A stretch of 64,000 nucleotides of DNA from Sphingobacteriales bacterium (GTDB lineage Bacteria > Bacteroidota > Bacteroidia > Chitinophagales > Chitinophagaceae), in NCBI GenBank assembly GCA_016200915.1, contig JACQDV010000002.1, positions 124,001 through 188,000 of the forward strand, in the 5' to 3' direction. Position 1 is the first letter of the stretch, and each line of letters begins with the position of its first letter. The notes under the pieces were generated by a model. It had not been told where the DNA came from, did no database searches, and worked only from the letters and a program-made list of their open reading frames with translations. The position numbers and the translations under genes are program-made. This document shows positions 20,065 to 28,900 of this stretch, in pieces.

Positions 20065-20654
20065 TACATTGAGAATACTTCCTGGTTTTTATCTAAAAAC
20101 TCATTCTCTACTGCATGTTCGCCGGGTTCTTTGTATTCAAACTCTTTGAGTTTACTATGAAAACCATCGCTATTTTTAATAATGGCTACTCTTGCACTTC
20201 TTACAAATTCAATCAGCCCGAATGGTTCTAATACTTCAATCAGTTTATCTGTTTCTTCACGATGACCACTTACTTCAAACACGGTATAGTCCTTACGAAT
20301 CACAACAGCCTTTGCCCCATGCTGACTTAACAAACGTTCTACTTTTACTTCTTCGGCAATCACATCTGTAGGAACTTTGTACATAGCCAGTTCCTGCCAA
20401 ACAATTTCATCATTGGTATTGTAATAAGCTTTTAATACATCCACCTGTTTTTCTATCTGGCGGCAAAGTTTACGCACCACTTCTTCATATTCATTAATGA
20501 CAATAGTAAAGCGGTGTACACTATCCACTTCTGATGGTGATGTATTTAAACTTTCGATATTAATCTTTCTTCTTGAAAAGATAATCGCAATACGGTTCAG
20601 CAAACCAACCTGGTTTTCGGTGTAAACCGTTATTGTGAACTCCTGCTTTTGCAT
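20064..20654 (-). CDS. ilvN: Acetolactate synthase, small (regulatory) subunit
   Basis: Regulatory partner of IlvB that gives valine feedback. N-terminal ACT domain (about 5-80) begins FTITVYTENQVGLLNRIAII; a C-terminal domain (about 85-175) contains SGHREETDKLIEVLEPFGLIEFVRSARVAI-type sequence. 196 residues is slightly longer than the usual ~165-175, the extra being a charged tail. It lies in ilvB-(ABM)-ilvN-ilvC order. The stop TAG is formed at the edge of a GTCTGA-type repeat. Confidence 0.92.
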   Translation of the reverse strand: MQKQEFTITVYTENQVGLLNRIAIIFSRRKINIESLNTSPSEVDSVHRFTIVINEYEEVVRKLCRQIEKQVDVLKAYYNTNDEIVWQELAMYKVPTDVIAEEVKVERLLSQHGAKAVVIRKDYTVFEVSGHREETDKLIEVLEPFGLIEFVRSARVAIIKNSDGFHSKLKEFEYKEPGEHAVENEFLDKNQEVFSM

Positions 20655-20665
20655 ATCTATAATTT

Positions 20666-20956
20666 TTAATAAATCGTTTTATAATGTTCTACCACCGGGA
20701 AAGGATGATAGAAATGATGTAACAAATTTTTCCATTCTTTATACCGCTCATGTTTTCTAAAGCCTTCTGTATGGTCCTCGATAGTTTCCCATCGAACAAG
20801 CAACAGGTATTTGTTTTCTTCTTCCATACATTTTTGAAGTTCATGTTCTATATATCCCTTCATGGAAGAAATGATTTCCTGCGCTTCACCAAAAGCTTTT
20901 TCAAACTCCTGAGCTTTTCCCGGTATTATATTTAAAAGAGCTATTTCTGTAATCAC
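20666..20956 (-). CDS. ABM-domain (antibiotic biosynthesis monooxygenase-like) protein
   Basis: 96 residues with the dimeric alpha/beta-barrel pattern of the ABM/YgiN family: MITEIALLNIIPGKAQEFEKAF at the start, YLLLVRWETIEDHTEGFRKH in the middle, and HFYHPFPVVEHYKTIY at the end. It lies 11 bp from ilvN and 5 bp from ilvB, so it is certainly co-transcribed with acetolactate synthase. A link to branched-chain synthesis, for example quinone or side-product handling, would be a guess. Family call is good, role unknown. Confidence 0.75.
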   Translation of the reverse strand: MITEIALLNIIPGKAQEFEKAFGEAQEIISSMKGYIEHELQKCMEEENKYLLLVRWETIEDHTEGFRKHERYKEWKNLLHHFYHPFPVVEHYKTIY

Positions 20957-20961
20957 AATTA

Positions 20962-22710
20962 TTACAATTCTTCTTTACACAAAACAATTTCAGCCACGCC
21001 TCTTCCCTGCGGCACCATGGGGAATACATTGTTTTCTTTACCCACTTTTACTTCCAGCAAATAACTTCCCTTGTGGTTAAGCATAGTTTCTAAAGCACCT
21101 TTTAGTTTGCTTCTTTCATTTACACTTTGTCCATCGATATAATATCCTTTAGCTACCTGTACAAAATCAGGACTGGTGATATCAACAAATGAATAACGAT
21201 TCTGGTGGAACAACTCCTGCCACTGGCGAACCATTCCGAGGAAACTGTTATTAAGAATTAAAATCTTCACATCTGGCTTAAACTGCATGATGGTTCCCAA
21301 CTCCTGTATTGTCATCTGCACACCACCATCACCAATTATTGCCACTACTGTTCTATCCGGCGCACCGTATTTAGCGCCAATAGCAGCTGGCAATGCAAAA
21401 CCCATTGTACCCAATCCACCACTCGTGATATTACTTTTTGATTGATTCATTTGTGCATAACGACAAGCTACCATCTGGTGCTGACCAACATCGGTTACAA
21501 TGATGGCTTCGCCTTTTGTCAAATCATTCAGCAACTTGATCACTTCTCCCATTGTTAATTCATCTTTGGATGGGTTCAGTTCTTCTTTAATTACTTTATC
21601 TTCTTCCTTAGTTGTACAATCTTTAAATTGTTTCAACCACTGAGGATAAACTTTTTGTTGAATTAACTCGGTTAGTAAAGGCAATGTTTCTTTACAATCG
21701 CCCCATACACCAACAGTTGCTTTTACATTCTTATCAATTTCAGCAGGGTCAATATCTAAATGAATAACCTTCGCCTGCTTGGCATATTTATCCAAACGAC
21801 CCGTTACACGGTCATCGAAACGCATACCTACCGCAATCAACACATCACATTCATTCGTCAATAAGTTTGGACCATAATTACCATGCATACCCAACATACC
21901 AACAGCCAAAGGATGATTGGTAGGAATAGCACTCATACCCATAATAGTCCATGCAGCAGGTAATCCACCCTTCTCAATGAATTTGGTAAATTCTTTTTCA
22001 GCTTTACCAAGAATAACTCCCTGTCCAAAAATCACAAATGGTTTCTTTGCTTCATTGATGAGTTTGGCAGCTTCTTCAATATATTCTTTCCGTACAATTG
22101 GTTTGGGACGATAGCTGCGGATATGAGTACATTTTTCATAACCGCTGTATTCAATCATCTGCAATTGCGCATTCTTTGTAATATCAATCAATACCGGACC
22201 TGGTCTTCCTGTACCGGCAATATGAAATGCTTTTGCTAACACAGATGGAATTTCTTTTGCATCAGTAACCTGGTAATTCCATTTAGTAATGGGAGTAGTA
22301 ATATTAATCACATCTGTTTCCTGGAAAGCATCTGTACCGAGTAAATGAGCAAACACCTGGCCTGTTACACACACAACCGGTGTGCTATCAATCATCGCAT
22401 CTGCTAAGCCAGTTACTAAATTGGTAGCAGCTGGCCCGCTGGTAGCGAACACCACACCTGTTTTACCACTGGCTCTTGCATAACCCTGTGCTGCATGTAT
22501 AGCACCCTGCTCGTGACGGACCAGTATATGCTTTAATCTGTTGTTATAATCATACAACGCATCATAGATAGGCATAATAGCACCACCGGGATAACCAAAG
22601 ATGGTGTCAACTCCTTCTGCTAAAAAAGCTTCAAGCACTGCTGCACTTCCACTGATAGTTATGGGTTTTACTTCTTCCACTTTTTGTTTTTTTAATTCTA
22701 ATGTTTCCAT
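20962..22710 (-). CDS. ilvB: Acetolactate synthase, large (catalytic) subunit
   Basis: ThDP- and FAD-dependent enzyme condensing pyruvate with pyruvate or 2-oxobutyrate. Motifs: FGYPGGAIMPIYDAL, RHEQGAIHAAQGYARASG with the ThDP glutamate, TSGPAATNLVTGLADA, and the ThDP-binding IGDGGVQMTIQELGT...NN stretch near residues 465-495. I choose METLELKKQK as start, 8 codons inside the longest frame, because the added MVNEKNFF is atypical; either is possible. Length is then 582 residues. Second enzyme of the ilv operon block. Confidence 0.94.
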   Translation of the reverse strand: METLELKKQKVEEVKPITISGSAAVLEAFLAEGVDTIFGYPGGAIMPIYDALYDYNNRLKHILVRHEQGAIHAAQGYARASGKTGVVFATSGPAATNLVTGLADAMIDSTPVVCVTGQVFAHLLGTDAFQETDVINITTPITKWNYQVTDAKEIPSVLAKAFHIAGTGRPGPVLIDITKNAQLQMIEYSGYEKCTHIRSYRPKPIVRKEYIEEAAKLINEAKKPFVIFGQGVILGKAEKEFTKFIEKGGLPAAWTIMGMSAIPTNHPLAVGMLGMHGNYGPNLLTNECDVLIAVGMRFDDRVTGRLDKYAKQAKVIHLDIDPAEIDKNVKATVGVWGDCKETLPLLTELIQQKVYPQWLKQFKDCTTKEEDKVIKEELNPSKDELTMGEVIKLLNDLTKGEAIIVTDVGQHQMVACRYAQMNQSKSNITSGGLGTMGFALPAAIGAKYGAPDRTVVAIIGDGGVQMTIQELGTIMQFKPDVKILILNNSFLGMVRQWQELFHQNRYSFVDITSPDFVQVAKGYYIDGQSVNERSKLKGALETMLNHKGSYLLEVKVGKENNVFPMVPQGRGVAEIVLCKEEL

Positions 22711-22755
22711 AAAAAAGTTTTTTTCATTGACCAAACTAACTTTCCCTGCAATTCA

Positions 22756-23247
22756 TTATTTTCTGAAATAACCAAGCATATCTGTTGAACCAACTGATGT
22801 AAATCCTGCTTGCCTCAACATAGTGATCAATTGTCCACGGTGATAAGTGGAATGATTGAAAATATGTGCCAGCACCTGGTAATGCGGCATTGAATATGCA
22901 TCACCATTCAAGCGTTTAAACTCCAGATTTTCTTTCAAAACTGATTCATCCATATCAATCGTAAAATCTTTCAGTCGTTGTGACAAACTTTTCCATAATG
23001 CAATGTGTTCAGCTTTTGTTCCTGTATAAGAAGTTTGAATCCACGCAGGATTGGCTTCTTTATCCAAACGTTGCAGCCATACATTCTCTGCAGAGATGAT
23101 ATGCAGTACTGTTTCCTGTATGCTGTTAAAACTGCTAACGATATGCTGCTTCCATTGCTCCTCAGTAATTTGCTCCAGCCAATTACACTGAATGTTATTG
23201 GCCCAGATATTATAGTCAGCTAATTCTATGAAATATTGTTTGGTCAT
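22756..23247 (-). CDS. DinB-like / DUF664-type four-helix metal-binding protein
   Basis: 163 residues from MTKQYFIELADYNIWAN. Conserved His positions of the DinB/YfiT superfamily are visible: LHIISAENVWLQRL (first His, about residue 49) and ILAHIFNHSTYHRGQL-like VLAHIFNHSTYHRGQ near 130-144, which would bind one metal. The start gives a 4-bp gap to ilvD, better than the longer frame that overlaps ilvD. It lies inside the ilv operon between ilvD and ilvB. Thiol-dependent transferase or DNA-damage roles are known for the superfamily; none can be assigned here. Confidence 0.75.
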   Translation of the reverse strand: MTKQYFIELADYNIWANNIQCNWLEQITEEQWKQHIVSSFNSIQETVLHIISAENVWLQRLDKEANPAWIQTSYTGTKAEHIALWKSLSQRLKDFTIDMDESVLKENLEFKRLNGDAYSMPHYQVLAHIFNHSTYHRGQLITMLRQAGFTSVGSTDMLGYFRK

Positions 23248-23251
23248 AATT

Positions 23252-24937
23252 TTAAAATTCATCTGTTACACAACCTTCACTGGCATCTTTTACCATCTTC
23301 GCATATTTAAACAACACTCCTTTAGTTTCTTTAAGTGCCGGTTGCTTCCATTGTTTTTTTCTTTCAGCAATTGTTTCATCACTCACCTTTAATGTGATGG
23401 TACGTTTTGTTGCATCCAGTTCAATAACATCATCATCCTGCACCAGTGCAATTAAACCACCATCAAATGCTTCGGGAGTGATGTGACCGACGACGAATCC
23501 ATGTGAACCACCACTGAATCTTCCATCAGTAATCAATGCCACATGTTTACCTAAACCAGCCCCGGTAATTGCTGAGGTTGGTTTCAGCATCTCCGGCATA
23601 CCGGGGGCGCCTTTCGGCCCTTCATATCTTATCACTACTACATCACCTTTCTTTACTCTTCCATTAGCAATACCGGCTACTAAATCCTTCTCACCATCAA
23701 ATACTCTTGCCGGTCCTTCAAAACGCTCGCCTTCTTTACCACTGATTTTTGCCACACTTCCTTTCTCTGCGAGGTTACCATAAAGAATTTGCAGATGACC
23801 TGTTGCTTTCAATGGTTTTTCTAATGGATACAAAATATCCTGTGTATCGAAGTTGATTGCTTTGATATCTTTTAAATTCTCTGCCACTGTTTTACCGGTA
23901 ACAGTGAGACAATCACCATGCAACATTTCTTTATCCAATAAATAACGCATTACTGCAGGTATGCCGCCATGTGCATGCAATTCCTGCATCAAATATTTTC
24001 CGCTTGGTTTAAAGTCGGCCAATACAGGTGTTGTATTGCTGATGCGCTGAAAATCATCTTGTGTTAAATCAACACCAACACTTTTTGCCATAGCAATCAA
24101 ATGCAATACAGCATTTGTACTTCCACCCAAAATCATAATGATTACGATAGCATTTTCAAATGCCTTCTTCGTCATGATGTCTTTTGGCTTAATATCTTTT
24201 TCTAATAAAACTTTTATTGTTTCACCTGCTTCTAAGCATTCTTTCTTTTTATCATCGCTGATGGCAGGATTAGAAGATGAATATGGTAAACTCATTCCCA
24301 ATGCTTCAATAGCACTCGCCATTGTATTGGCAGTGTACATACCACCACAAGCACCTGCACCCGGACAACTATGTTTCACCACTTCTTTAAAATCTTCTGG
24401 TGTAATTGTACCAGCTAATTTTTTTCCCAATGCTTCAAATGCAGAAATAATATTTAGTTCTTCTCCTTTATGATGACCCGGTGCAATCGTTCCACCATAT
24501 ACCATAATAGAGGGACGATTCAAACGGCCCATCGCCATAATTGCACCCGGCATATTTTTATCACAGCCCGGCAATGCAATTAAACCATCATAATAAAAAC
24601 CACCGCATACACTTTCAATACTATCAGCAATCAAATCACGGCTTACCAATGAATAACGCATACCATCTGTACCATTGCTGATACCATCACTAATGCCAAT
24701 CGTATTAAATATTAAACCCACCAAATCGTTCGCCCATACACCTTGTTTTACCACTTTTGCCAAATCATTCAAATGCATATTACAGGTATTACCATCATAA
24801 CCCATACTGGCAATACCAACTTGTGCTTTCTTTAAATCTTCTTCTGTTAAACCAATACCATACAGCATCGCTTGTGCTGCTGGTTGTGTTTCATCCTGCG
24901 TTAAGACTTTACTGTACTTATTTAATTCCGAATTCAT
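23252..24937 (-). CDS. ilvD: Dihydroxy-acid dehydratase
   Basis: Fe-S enzyme dehydrating the dihydroxy acids to 2-oxo acids for valine and isoleucine. Signature motifs are [38 protein letters not shown] with its cluster cysteine, and the C-terminal [21 protein letters not shown]. 561 residues is normal. First after ilvE; the upstream gap carries a palindromic element 25 bp before its ATG and a long hairpin repeat. Confidence 0.96.
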   Translation of the reverse strand: MNSELNKYSKVLTQDETQPAAQAMLYGIGLTEEDLKKAQVGIASMGYDGNTCNMHLNDLAKVVKQGVWANDLVGLIFNTIGISDGISNGTDGMRYSLVSRDLIADSIESVCGGFYYDGLIALPGCDKNMPGAIMAMGRLNRPSIMVYGGTIAPGHHKGEELNIISAFEALGKKLAGTITPEDFKEVVKHSCPGAGACGGMYTANTMASAIEALGMSLPYSSSNPAISDDKKKECLEAGETIKVLLEKDIKPKDIMTKKAFENAIVIIMILGGSTNAVLHLIAMAKSVGVDLTQDDFQRISNTTPVLADFKPSGKYLMQELHAHGGIPAVMRYLLDKEMLHGDCLTVTGKTVAENLKDIKAINFDTQDILYPLEKPLKATGHLQILYGNLAEKGSVAKISGKEGERFEGPARVFDGEKDLVAGIANGRVKKGDVVVIRYEGPKGAPGMPEMLKPTSAITGAGLGKHVALITDGRFSGGSHGFVVGHITPEAFDGGLIALVQDDDVIELDATKRTITLKVSDETIAERKKQWKQPALKETKGVLFKYAKMVKDASEGCVTDEF

Positions 24938-24962
24938 TTTTATTTTAATTTTTTGTACTTAG

Positions 24963-25025
24963 CTGTTGTACTACTATTAAACTTCTGTTGCGCCTGCCCC
25001 CAACTTGTTGGCGGGTCACTCACTT
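24963..25025 (-). repeat. Palindromic dispersed element, copy upstream of ilvD
   Basis: 63-bp partner of the 19882-19945 element. Core stem CCAAC-TT-GTTGG; flanks CTGTTGT...CTACTATT and GGCGGGTCACTCACTT match the other copy. It ends 25 bp before the ilvD start. Apparent reading frames across both copies are shadows. Confidence 0.75.
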
Positions 25026-25055
25026 GTACTTCCTTTTCTCCATTCAGCAAATTAA

Positions 25056-25131
25056 AACCACGGAGGCACAGTGGCACGGAGTTACACAGGGATTGCTCTG
25101 TGTTTCTCTGTGTCTTCCTGTCTCTGTGGTT
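25056..25131. repeat. Long imperfect hairpin repeat invading the ilvE 3' end
   Basis: 76-bp inverted repeat running from AACCACGGAGGCACAG to CTGTCTCTGTGGTT, with arms of about 35 bp that match at most positions. It is built of CACGGAG/CACAG words. The ilvE stop lies inside it, so the last ~17 residues of IlvE come from the repeat. Confidence 0.7.
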
Positions 25132-26011
25132 CAAAAAAATTCTCCACAACCAATTCTTTATATGCTAATTGAATTTTTCTTCCCAATGATTCACTCCATT
25201 GTTTCTTAAACTTCCCTCCATCCAAACTATCCCAGCCAATTACTTCAGCTGCTGTTCCGCAGAAGAAAACAGCATCAGCTCCTTTCAATTCATCAATTGT
25301 GATTTGTTTTTCTTCTACAGGAATATCTAATTTATTACACAGCCCCAGCACCGTTGCTCTTGTAATACCGGGCAAAATATTTCCCGGCGCTGGTGTAAAT
25401 AATTTTCCATCTTTCTCATAAAAAACATTGGCGCCTGTTCCTTCTGCTACAAACCCATTCATATCGGTAAGCAATGCTTCGTCATATCCTTTTGCTTTAG
25501 CATCCTGGCTGGCAAGTATAGAGTTTACATAATGACCGCTTGCCTTGGCTGTAATCTTAAATCCTTTTGGATTAGGCCGCTGAAAAGGAGAAGTCATCAC
25601 CTTCAATAATTTTTCACCAAAGAAGGGAAGCATTTCCCATACTTCGATAAATATGAATGACTCTTCATTCGGTACAAAACTCATATTAGCCGGAGCATAC
25701 ACCACTGGTCTTATATATGCATCCTGTATATTATTTCGCTTTAATATTTCGTAAGTAGCTGCAATCAGTTCTTCATTTGTCCATGTGTAAGGCATGTTCA
25801 TGGCAGTTGCAGAATTTCTTAAGCGGTCATAATGTTCCTGCTCTTTAAAAATCTTTGTTTCTCCGTTTACGTTTTTATATGAACGAATACCTTCAAACAC
25901 AGCATAGCCATAATGCAATGACTGACTGTACAAATCAATTTTTGCTTCCGATGCTTTTACAAACTCTCCATTGAGATAAAGCACTGTGTTTTCGTTGTAA
26001 TATTTACCCAT
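25082..26011 (-). CDS. ilvE: Branched-chain amino-acid aminotransferase
   Basis: Fold-type IV PLP aminotransferase for the last step to Ile, Val and Leu. Visible: YLNGEFVKASEAKIDLYSQ with LHYGYAVFEGIRSY, the PLP lysine in KITAKASGHYVNSI (about residue 155), the SQDAKAKGYDEALL segment and VAEGTGANVF. 309 residues is normal in length, but the tail FEPQRQEDTEKHRAIPV is encoded by an inverted repeat and replaces the native end. First enzyme gene after the Ile/Val leader and terminator. A second repeat element touches the start codon side. Confidence 0.94.
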   Translation of the reverse strand: MGKYYNENTVLYLNGEFVKASEAKIDLYSQSLHYGYAVFEGIRSYKNVNGETKIFKEQEHYDRLRNSATAMNMPYTWTNEELIAATYEILKRNNIQDAYIRPVVYAPANMSFVPNEESFIFIEVWEMLPFFGEKLLKVMTSPFQRPNPKGFKITAKASGHYVNSILASQDAKAKGYDEALLTDMNGFVAEGTGANVFYEKDGKLFTPAPGNILPGITRATVLGLCNKLDIPVEEKQITIDELKGADAVFFCGTAAEVIGWDSLDGGKFKKQWSESLGRKIQLAYKELVVENFFEPQRQEDTEKHRAIPV

Positions 26012-26012
26012 T

Positions 26013-26119
26013 GTCTGAACCTGGATTTAAATGATTATTTGGATTCATAGGAAAAGGGGATCAAATTTATTTTTTGTCTTCTTCCAAATCCATTGAATCC
26101 AACAAATCATGGTTCAGAC
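26013..26119. repeat. Inverted period-9 element between ilvE and its attenuator
   Basis: 107-bp element beginning GTCTGAACC and ending GGTTCAGAC. The left arm runs in 9-bp steps ACCTGGATT, TAAATGATT, ATTTGGATT; the right arm AATCCATTG, AATCCAACA, AATCATGGT. It starts 1 bp from the ilvE ATG and ends just before the terminator, so it lies in the ilvE 5' untranslated RNA. Confidence 0.7.
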
Positions 26120-26120
26120 A

Positions 26121-26152
26121 AATAAAAAACCCGCCTTTTTAGAGGCGGGTTT
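26121..26152 (-). terminator. ilv attenuator terminator
   Basis: Perfect 9-bp stem AAACCCGCC/GGCGGGTTT with an 8-nt loop, followed on the minus strand by TTTTTTATTTG. It begins about 27 nt after the stop of the Ile/Val-rich leader peptide and precedes ilvE, the layout of a classical attenuator. Confidence 0.85.
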
Positions 26153-26178
26153 GGTATCTTAATTTTTGTTTTTATTAA

Positions 26179-26277
26179 TTACAACCATCCACCTCCATGT
26201 GCAGGAATAATAATGACAACAACCACCACCAGAATGGTCAGCAGACTAATGACATTATTGATTCTGTTATTCAACAT
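26179..26277 (-). CDS. ilvL: ilv operon leader peptide (putative)
   Basis: A 32-residue frame too short for usual gene calling: it starts MLNNRINNVISLL and continues TILVVVVVIIIP before AHGGGWL and TAA. Five consecutive Val and three Ile codons lie just after Leu codons (CTG GTG GTG GTT GTT GTC ATT ATT ATT), mirroring the enterobacterial ilvL design. A strong intrinsic terminator follows within 30 nt, then ilvE. Ribosome stalling when Val or Ile is scarce would be expected to release the terminator. Composition and context make this convincing; the antiterminator pairing was not worked out. Confidence 0.82.
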   Translation of the reverse strand: MLNNRINNVISLLTILVVVVVIIIPAHGGGWL

Positions 26278-26335
26278 AGAAGTGTGATAGCATGCTAAGA
26301 TAACACCGCCTTTTGATAAAACAAAGAACTAATTT

Positions 26336-26436
26336 GTCGGAACCTTGATTTCTTTGATTTAAAGGATTAGCAGGAAATTATTGACTGCTATTTCTTTTCT
26401 CACAATCTTTACAATCCTGTAAATCCTGGTTCAGAC
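26336..26436. repeat. Inverted period-9 element at the leuB stop
   Basis: 101-bp element from GTCGGAACC to GGTTCAGAC. Left 9-mers ACCTTGATT, TCTTTGATT, TAAAGGATT; right 9-mers AATCTTTAC, AATCCTGTA, AATCCTGGT. The terminal GTC forms the TAG stop of leuB together with TA. Confidence 0.7.
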
Positions 26437-27557
26437 TATATAATCGTTGACTTTCTCAACTCTATATTATCCTTATTAATCTTTCCCGGAATTTTATCCA
26501 TCACATAATCGCATATCAACTCACCAATGGTAGTGGTGAAGTAAAAATTAACCGGATCAATATCTTTTGTAACAAATCCATTTGCCATTGTCCAGGCAAC
26601 TGCATCTCTCACCACCTGTGCTTCATCATTTAATCCAAAATGTTCCAGCATCATAGCAGCAGATAAAATAGAACCAATCGGGTTGGCAATATCTTTTCCT
26701 GCAGCCTGCGGATAACTTCCATGTATCGGTTCAAACAATACCGGGCCATTACCGACAGAAGCAGAAGGCAACATTCCCAATGAGCCGGCTAATACACTGG
26801 CTTCATCACTGATAATATCGCCAAACATATTTTCAGTAAGAATTACATCAAACTGTTTTGGATTGATAATGATTTGCATGGCAGCATTGTCAACAAATAA
26901 ATAATCTAATTTTACATTGGGATATTTTTTGGCTACTTCAGTAACCACTCTTCTCCACAGGCGGGATGTTTCCAGTACATTGGCTTTATCAACCAATGTG
27001 AGCTTTTGTTTACGCTCCGGTTTTTGTGCATACTGAAACGCTAAATGAGCAATGCGTTCAATTTCTGCTGTTGTATAAACACATTCATCAACGGCCCTGG
27101 AATTATCTTCACTTAACTCCTTCTTACCAAAATAAATTCCACCGGTTAATTCACGGAAAATAATGAAGTCAACATTTTCGAGTTGTTTGCTTTTAAACGG
27201 AGTAAGATGCTGCAATGAAGGATAAGAAATAATGGGGCGAAGGTTCGCATACAATTGTAAAGCTTTACGCAGACCAAGTAAACCTTGTTCCGGTCTAACT
27301 TTCGCAGTTGGGTCATTATCGTATTTCGGATGTCCTATCGCCCCGAACAGTATAGCATCAGCATCGAGACAAATATCAATTGTTTCCTGTGGCAACGGTG
27401 AGCCTGTTTCGTCAATAGCAACCGCTCCCATCAGGGCATGTGTGTATTCAAACTGGTGATTAAATTGCTGGGCAACAGCATCCAGCACCCTAACAGATTG
27501 TTTGGTTACTTCGGGGCCGATGCCATCTCCATTGATTACTGCAATTTTCTTTTTCAT
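26436..27557 (-). CDS. leuB: 3-isopropylmalate dehydrogenase
   Basis: Oxidative decarboxylation in leucine synthesis with NAD+ and Mg2+. N-terminal KKKIAVINGDGIGPEVTKQSVRVL, substrate segment GLLGLRKALQLYANLRP, the TYR-type region ELTGGIYFGKK, and the metal/cofactor stretch ENMFGDIISDEASVLAGSLG, then EPIHGSYPQAAGKDIANP. 373 residues is typical. It follows leuA by 92 bp that hold a terminator-like hairpin. leuC and leuD are not in the window. The stop is embedded in a GTCTGA repeat. Confidence 0.95.
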   Translation of the reverse strand: MKKKIAVINGDGIGPEVTKQSVRVLDAVAQQFNHQFEYTHALMGAVAIDETGSPLPQETIDICLDADAILFGAIGHPKYDNDPTAKVRPEQGLLGLRKALQLYANLRPIISYPSLQHLTPFKSKQLENVDFIIFRELTGGIYFGKKELSEDNSRAVDECVYTTAEIERIAHLAFQYAQKPERKQKLTLVDKANVLETSRLWRRVVTEVAKKYPNVKLDYLFVDNAAMQIIINPKQFDVILTENMFGDIISDEASVLAGSLGMLPSASVGNGPVLFEPIHGSYPQAAGKDIANPIGSILSAAMMLEHFGLNDEAQVVRDAVAWTMANGFVTKDIDPVNFYFTTTIGELICDYVMDKIPGKINKDNIELRKSTII

Positions 27558-27598
27558 GTGGTTTATTCTTTTTTTTCAGGATTTAGATTTTAAAAAGT

Positions 27599-27620
27599 GG
27601 CGCAGTTCTGACACTGCGCC
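27599..27620 (-). terminator. Terminator-like hairpin between leuA and leuB
   Basis: Perfect 8-bp stem GGCGCAGT/ACTGCGCC with a 6-nt loop, followed on the minus strand by ACTTTTTAAAATC. It could partly terminate leuA transcripts or act as a processing site before leuB. Confidence 0.6.
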
Positions 27621-27649
27621 GGTTAGAACTATCTGTACATAAGAAAACA

Positions 27650-28819
27650 CTAAGCCGTGGCCGTTTCCGGAACATAAACTTTAGCCATTGCATGCAAATC
27701 ATCTTCCATCACTTCTTTCTTGCTATCGGCTACTTCCAGAAACTTTTTATATAAAATATCAATATCATTACGGGTAAACTGGTAGCCTAATTTTTGAAAA
27801 CGGTGAGCCAGAGCACTTCGCCCACTGCGGGCCGTTAGTACAATCTTACTGCCATCGGCTCCCACACTTTCAGGAGTGATGATTTCATAGGTTTGGGAAT
27901 CTTTCAAAAATCCATCCTGGTGAATACCGGATGAGTGAGAGAAAGCATTACTTCCCACAATCGCTTTGTTCGGCTGCACCGGCATACGCATTGTTTCACT
28001 TACTGAGCGGCTGATAGGATTCAGTTGTTCTGTTTTTATGTTGGTATAATAACCCATGTAAGCATGTTGCTTTAACACCATCACCACTTCTTCTAATGAA
28101 GTGTTCCCCGCTCTTTCTCCTAACCCGTTAATAGTACATTCAATTTGTCTTGCACCACCAATAACACCGGCGATAGAATTAGCTGTTGCTAATCCCAAAT
28201 CATTATGACAATGACAGGATAAAATTGCTTTATCAATATTGGAAACATTGTTGATGAGATAAGCCATCTTCTCCTGGTATTGATGAGGTAAACAATAACC
28301 AGTTGTATCAGGAATGTTTACTACCGTAGCACCAGCAGCAATAACTGCTTCCACTACTCTTGCTAAATATTCGTTATCGGTTCTTCCTGCATCCTCTGCA
28401 TAGAATTCTATGTCTTCTACAAATTTCTTAGCATGTCTCACTGCTTTAACGGCTCTCTCTAAAACTTCTTCCTGTGTAGCGTTGAACTTTGCTTTGATAT
28501 GATAATCGGATGTACCGATACCAGTATGTATGCGTGGACGAACAGCATGTTTGATAGCTTCTGCTGCTACTTCAATATCTTTCTCTACAGCACGACTCAA
28601 GCCACATACCGTTGCATTCTTAACCAATGAAGCTATTTCACTAACAGAATCAAAATCGCCGGGTGAAGAAATAGGAAACCCTGCTTCCAGCACATCCACT
28701 CCCAATGCTTCTATCTGCAGGGCCAATTCAATTTTTTCTTTTTTATTGAGCTTACAACCGGGAACCTGTTCTCCATCCCTCAATGTTGTGTCGAAGATGT
28801 AAATTCGTTTATCTGCCAT
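27650..28819 (-). CDS. leuA: 2-isopropylmalate synthase, short form
   Basis: Condenses acetyl-CoA with 2-oxoisovalerate. The HMGL-like TIM barrel begins [21 protein letters not shown] and has the [19 protein letters not shown] metal-binding motif, then [13 protein letters not shown]. At 389 residues it lacks the ~120-residue C-terminal LeuA regulatory domain that binds leucine, so control may rest on transcription. Sequence alone does not fully exclude citramalate or homocitrate synthase, but the adjacent leuB favours leucine. First gene of leuAB, with a hairpin and U tract in its short 5' leader. Confidence 0.9.
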   Translation of the reverse strand: MADKRIYIFDTTLRDGEQVPGCKLNKKEKIELALQIEALGVDVLEAGFPISSPGDFDSVSEIASLVKNATVCGLSRAVEKDIEVAAEAIKHAVRPRIHTGIGTSDYHIKAKFNATQEEVLERAVKAVRHAKKFVEDIEFYAEDAGRTDNEYLARVVEAVIAAGATVVNIPDTTGYCLPHQYQEKMAYLINNVSNIDKAILSCHCHNDLGLATANSIAGVIGGARQIECTINGLGERAGNTSLEEVVMVLKQHAYMGYYTNIKTEQLNPISRSVSETMRMPVQPNKAIVGSNAFSHSSGIHQDGFLKDSQTYEIITPESVGADGSKIVLTARSGRSALAHRFQKLGYQFTRNDIDILYKKFLEVADSKKEVMEDDLHAMAKVYVPETATA

Positions 28820-28844
28820 AAATTGCTGTTGTAAAAGATAAAAA

Positions 28845-28894
28845 CAGGCTGCTCATTTTTGTGTTGCTTGCCAATAAACAAAATTCACAGCCTG
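28845..28894 (-). promoter_or_regulatory. Candidate attenuator hairpin in the leuA leader
   Basis: On the minus strand CAGGCTG and CAGCCTG can pair (7 bp, 36-nt loop), and the second arm is followed by TTTTTATC about 20 nt before leuA. The predicted transcript starts at the foot of this stem. A tiny frame (28856-28809, [15 protein letters not shown]) begins in the loop and overlaps the leuA start by 11 nt; it has only two Leu codons. Confidence 0.4.
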
Positions 28895-28900
28895 CTATAA

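Noticed and set aside
24940-25209. Three short frames across the ilvE-ilvD gap
   Set aside because: They translate the palindromic element and the hairpin repeat in several frames, not genes.
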